DNA from: Pseudomonadota bacterium | GTDB lineage: Bacteria; Pseudomonadota; Alphaproteobacteria; Acetobacterales; Acetobacteraceae | Reading direction: 5' to 3' | DNA: 7,663 bases | Assembly: GCA_021808055.1 (NCBI GenBank) | Contig: JAKBCH010000075.1 | Span: 1 to 7,663, forward strand | In this document: piece by piece, positions 7,429-7,663 of the stretch | How positions within the stretch are numbered: the first letter of the stretch is position 1 | Layout of the letters: each line of letters opens with the position of its first letter | Program-made: the position numbers and the translations under genes | The notes under the pieces: model-generated | Database searches by the model: none | Seen by the model: the letters and a program-made list of their open reading frames with translations, nothing else | Told to the model about the DNA's origin: nothing

Positions 7429-7459
7429 CTCCCCGGGTGATGAACCTGGGGAGTTTTTT
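7429..7459 (+). terminator. Intrinsic terminator of clpB
   Basis: CTCCCCGGGT (7429-7438) and ACCTGGGGAG (7444-7453) pair as a 10-bp stem with one G-U pair and a 5-nt loop (GATGA), followed directly by six T (7454-7459). It begins 8 nt after the clpB stop. There is no T-run in the reverse direction, so it acts on rightward transcription only. Confidence 0.88.
7448..7453 (+). promoter_or_regulatory. Ribosome-binding site of the hydrolase gene, inside the terminator stem
   Basis: GGGGAG lies 6 nt before the ATG at 7460 and is the only Shine-Dalgarno-like sequence there. The same bases form the 3' arm of the clpB terminator stem, so in a folded transcript this site would be hidden from ribosomes. 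Confidence 0.65.
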
Positions 7460-7663
7460 ATGACCGATAGTGCGTTGCTAGTGATTGATGCGCAGAATGT
7501 TTATGCGCTGCCGGACTCACCGCTTTGCGTACCGGAATTTGCGGAGTCACTAGGGCGGATCAATGCGCTGATCGAGGGATTCGAGGCCGCGGGCAAGCCG
7601 GTGATTTATGTACGCCATGTGCACCGGGCTGATGGGCGGGATGCCGGGCGGATGTTCGATTTC
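7460..7663 (+). CDS. Isochorismatase-like cysteine hydrolase, N-terminal part only
   Basis: The first 68 codons of an open frame that continues past the right edge. The N-terminus ALLVIDAQNVY places D10 as the expected catalytic aspartate of the isochorismatase-like superfamily, on the first beta strand; the AGKPVIYVRHVH segment (about 44-55) is the second strand with the usual Arg-His turn. The other two members of the Asp-Lys-Cys triad lie outside the window. Members hydrolyse amides or enol ethers (isochorismate, nicotinamide, N-carbamoyl compounds and others); the substrate cannot be predicted from this fragment. The start codon ATG at 7460 abuts the terminator T-run and has GGGGAG 6 nt upstream. 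The clpB stop is 39 nt away, so there is no room for a separate promoter downstream of the terminator. Confidence 0.85.
   Translation, partial: MTDSALLVIDAQNVYALPDSPLCVPEFAESLGRINALIEGFEAAGKPVIYVRHVHRADGRDAGRMFDF

Noticed and set aside
1..7663. CRISPR array, tRNA, rRNA, insertion sequence or attachment site.
   Set aside because: No regularly spaced repeats, cloverleaf sequence, transposase frame or duplicated target ends were seen, including around the low-G+C mrr gene.

Overview
This window looks like ordinary chromosomal DNA of an alphaproteobacterium, plausibly a member of the Acetobacteraceae (acetic-acid/acidophile group). The evidence is the high G+C of most genes, a ClpB that reads as a typical proteobacterial form, a glycosyltransferase whose N-terminus (LDVDDLIRFF, then RPTGIQR) resembles forms I associate with acetic acid bacteria, and a DUF3617-type exported protein. 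The taxonomic call is an inference from recalled similarity, not from a search.

Layout from left to right. (1) Positions 1-1156, minus strand: a GT4-type glycosyltransferase whose C-terminus is cut off by the left edge. (2) A 115-nt divergent spacer. (3) Positions 1272-1772 and 1772-3043, plus strand: a small exported DUF3617-like protein whose stop codon overlaps (TGATG) the start of an AmpG-like MFS permease. (4) Positions 3942-4709, minus strand: a MOSC-domain protein. Its stop overlaps (ATGA) the start of an Mrr-type restriction endonuclease (3070-3945, minus), which has clearly lower G+C than everything around it. (5) A 131-nt divergent control region (4710-4840) with a good heat-shock (sigma-32) promoter match for clpB. 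(6) Positions 4841-7420, plus strand: full-length clpB, the heat-inducible disaggregase. (7) A strong intrinsic terminator at 7429-7459. (8) From 7460 to the right edge: the first 68 codons of an isochorismatase-like hydrolase.

The genes do not form one pathway. The points most worth a second look are at the level of gene expression. The 3' arm of the clpB terminator is also the only visible ribosome-binding site of the downstream hydrolase. clpB carries a GTG codon with a strong internal Shine-Dalgarno sequence at the position used in E. coli to make the N-terminally shortened ClpB. A horizontally acquired-looking Mrr endonuclease is translationally coupled to a housekeeping-like MOSC gene. 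The clpB heat-shock promoter overlaps an inverted repeat and a possible opposing promoter. I see no CRISPR array, tRNA, rRNA, insertion sequence or convincing undescribed multigene system. No gene-free stretch exceeds 300 bases.
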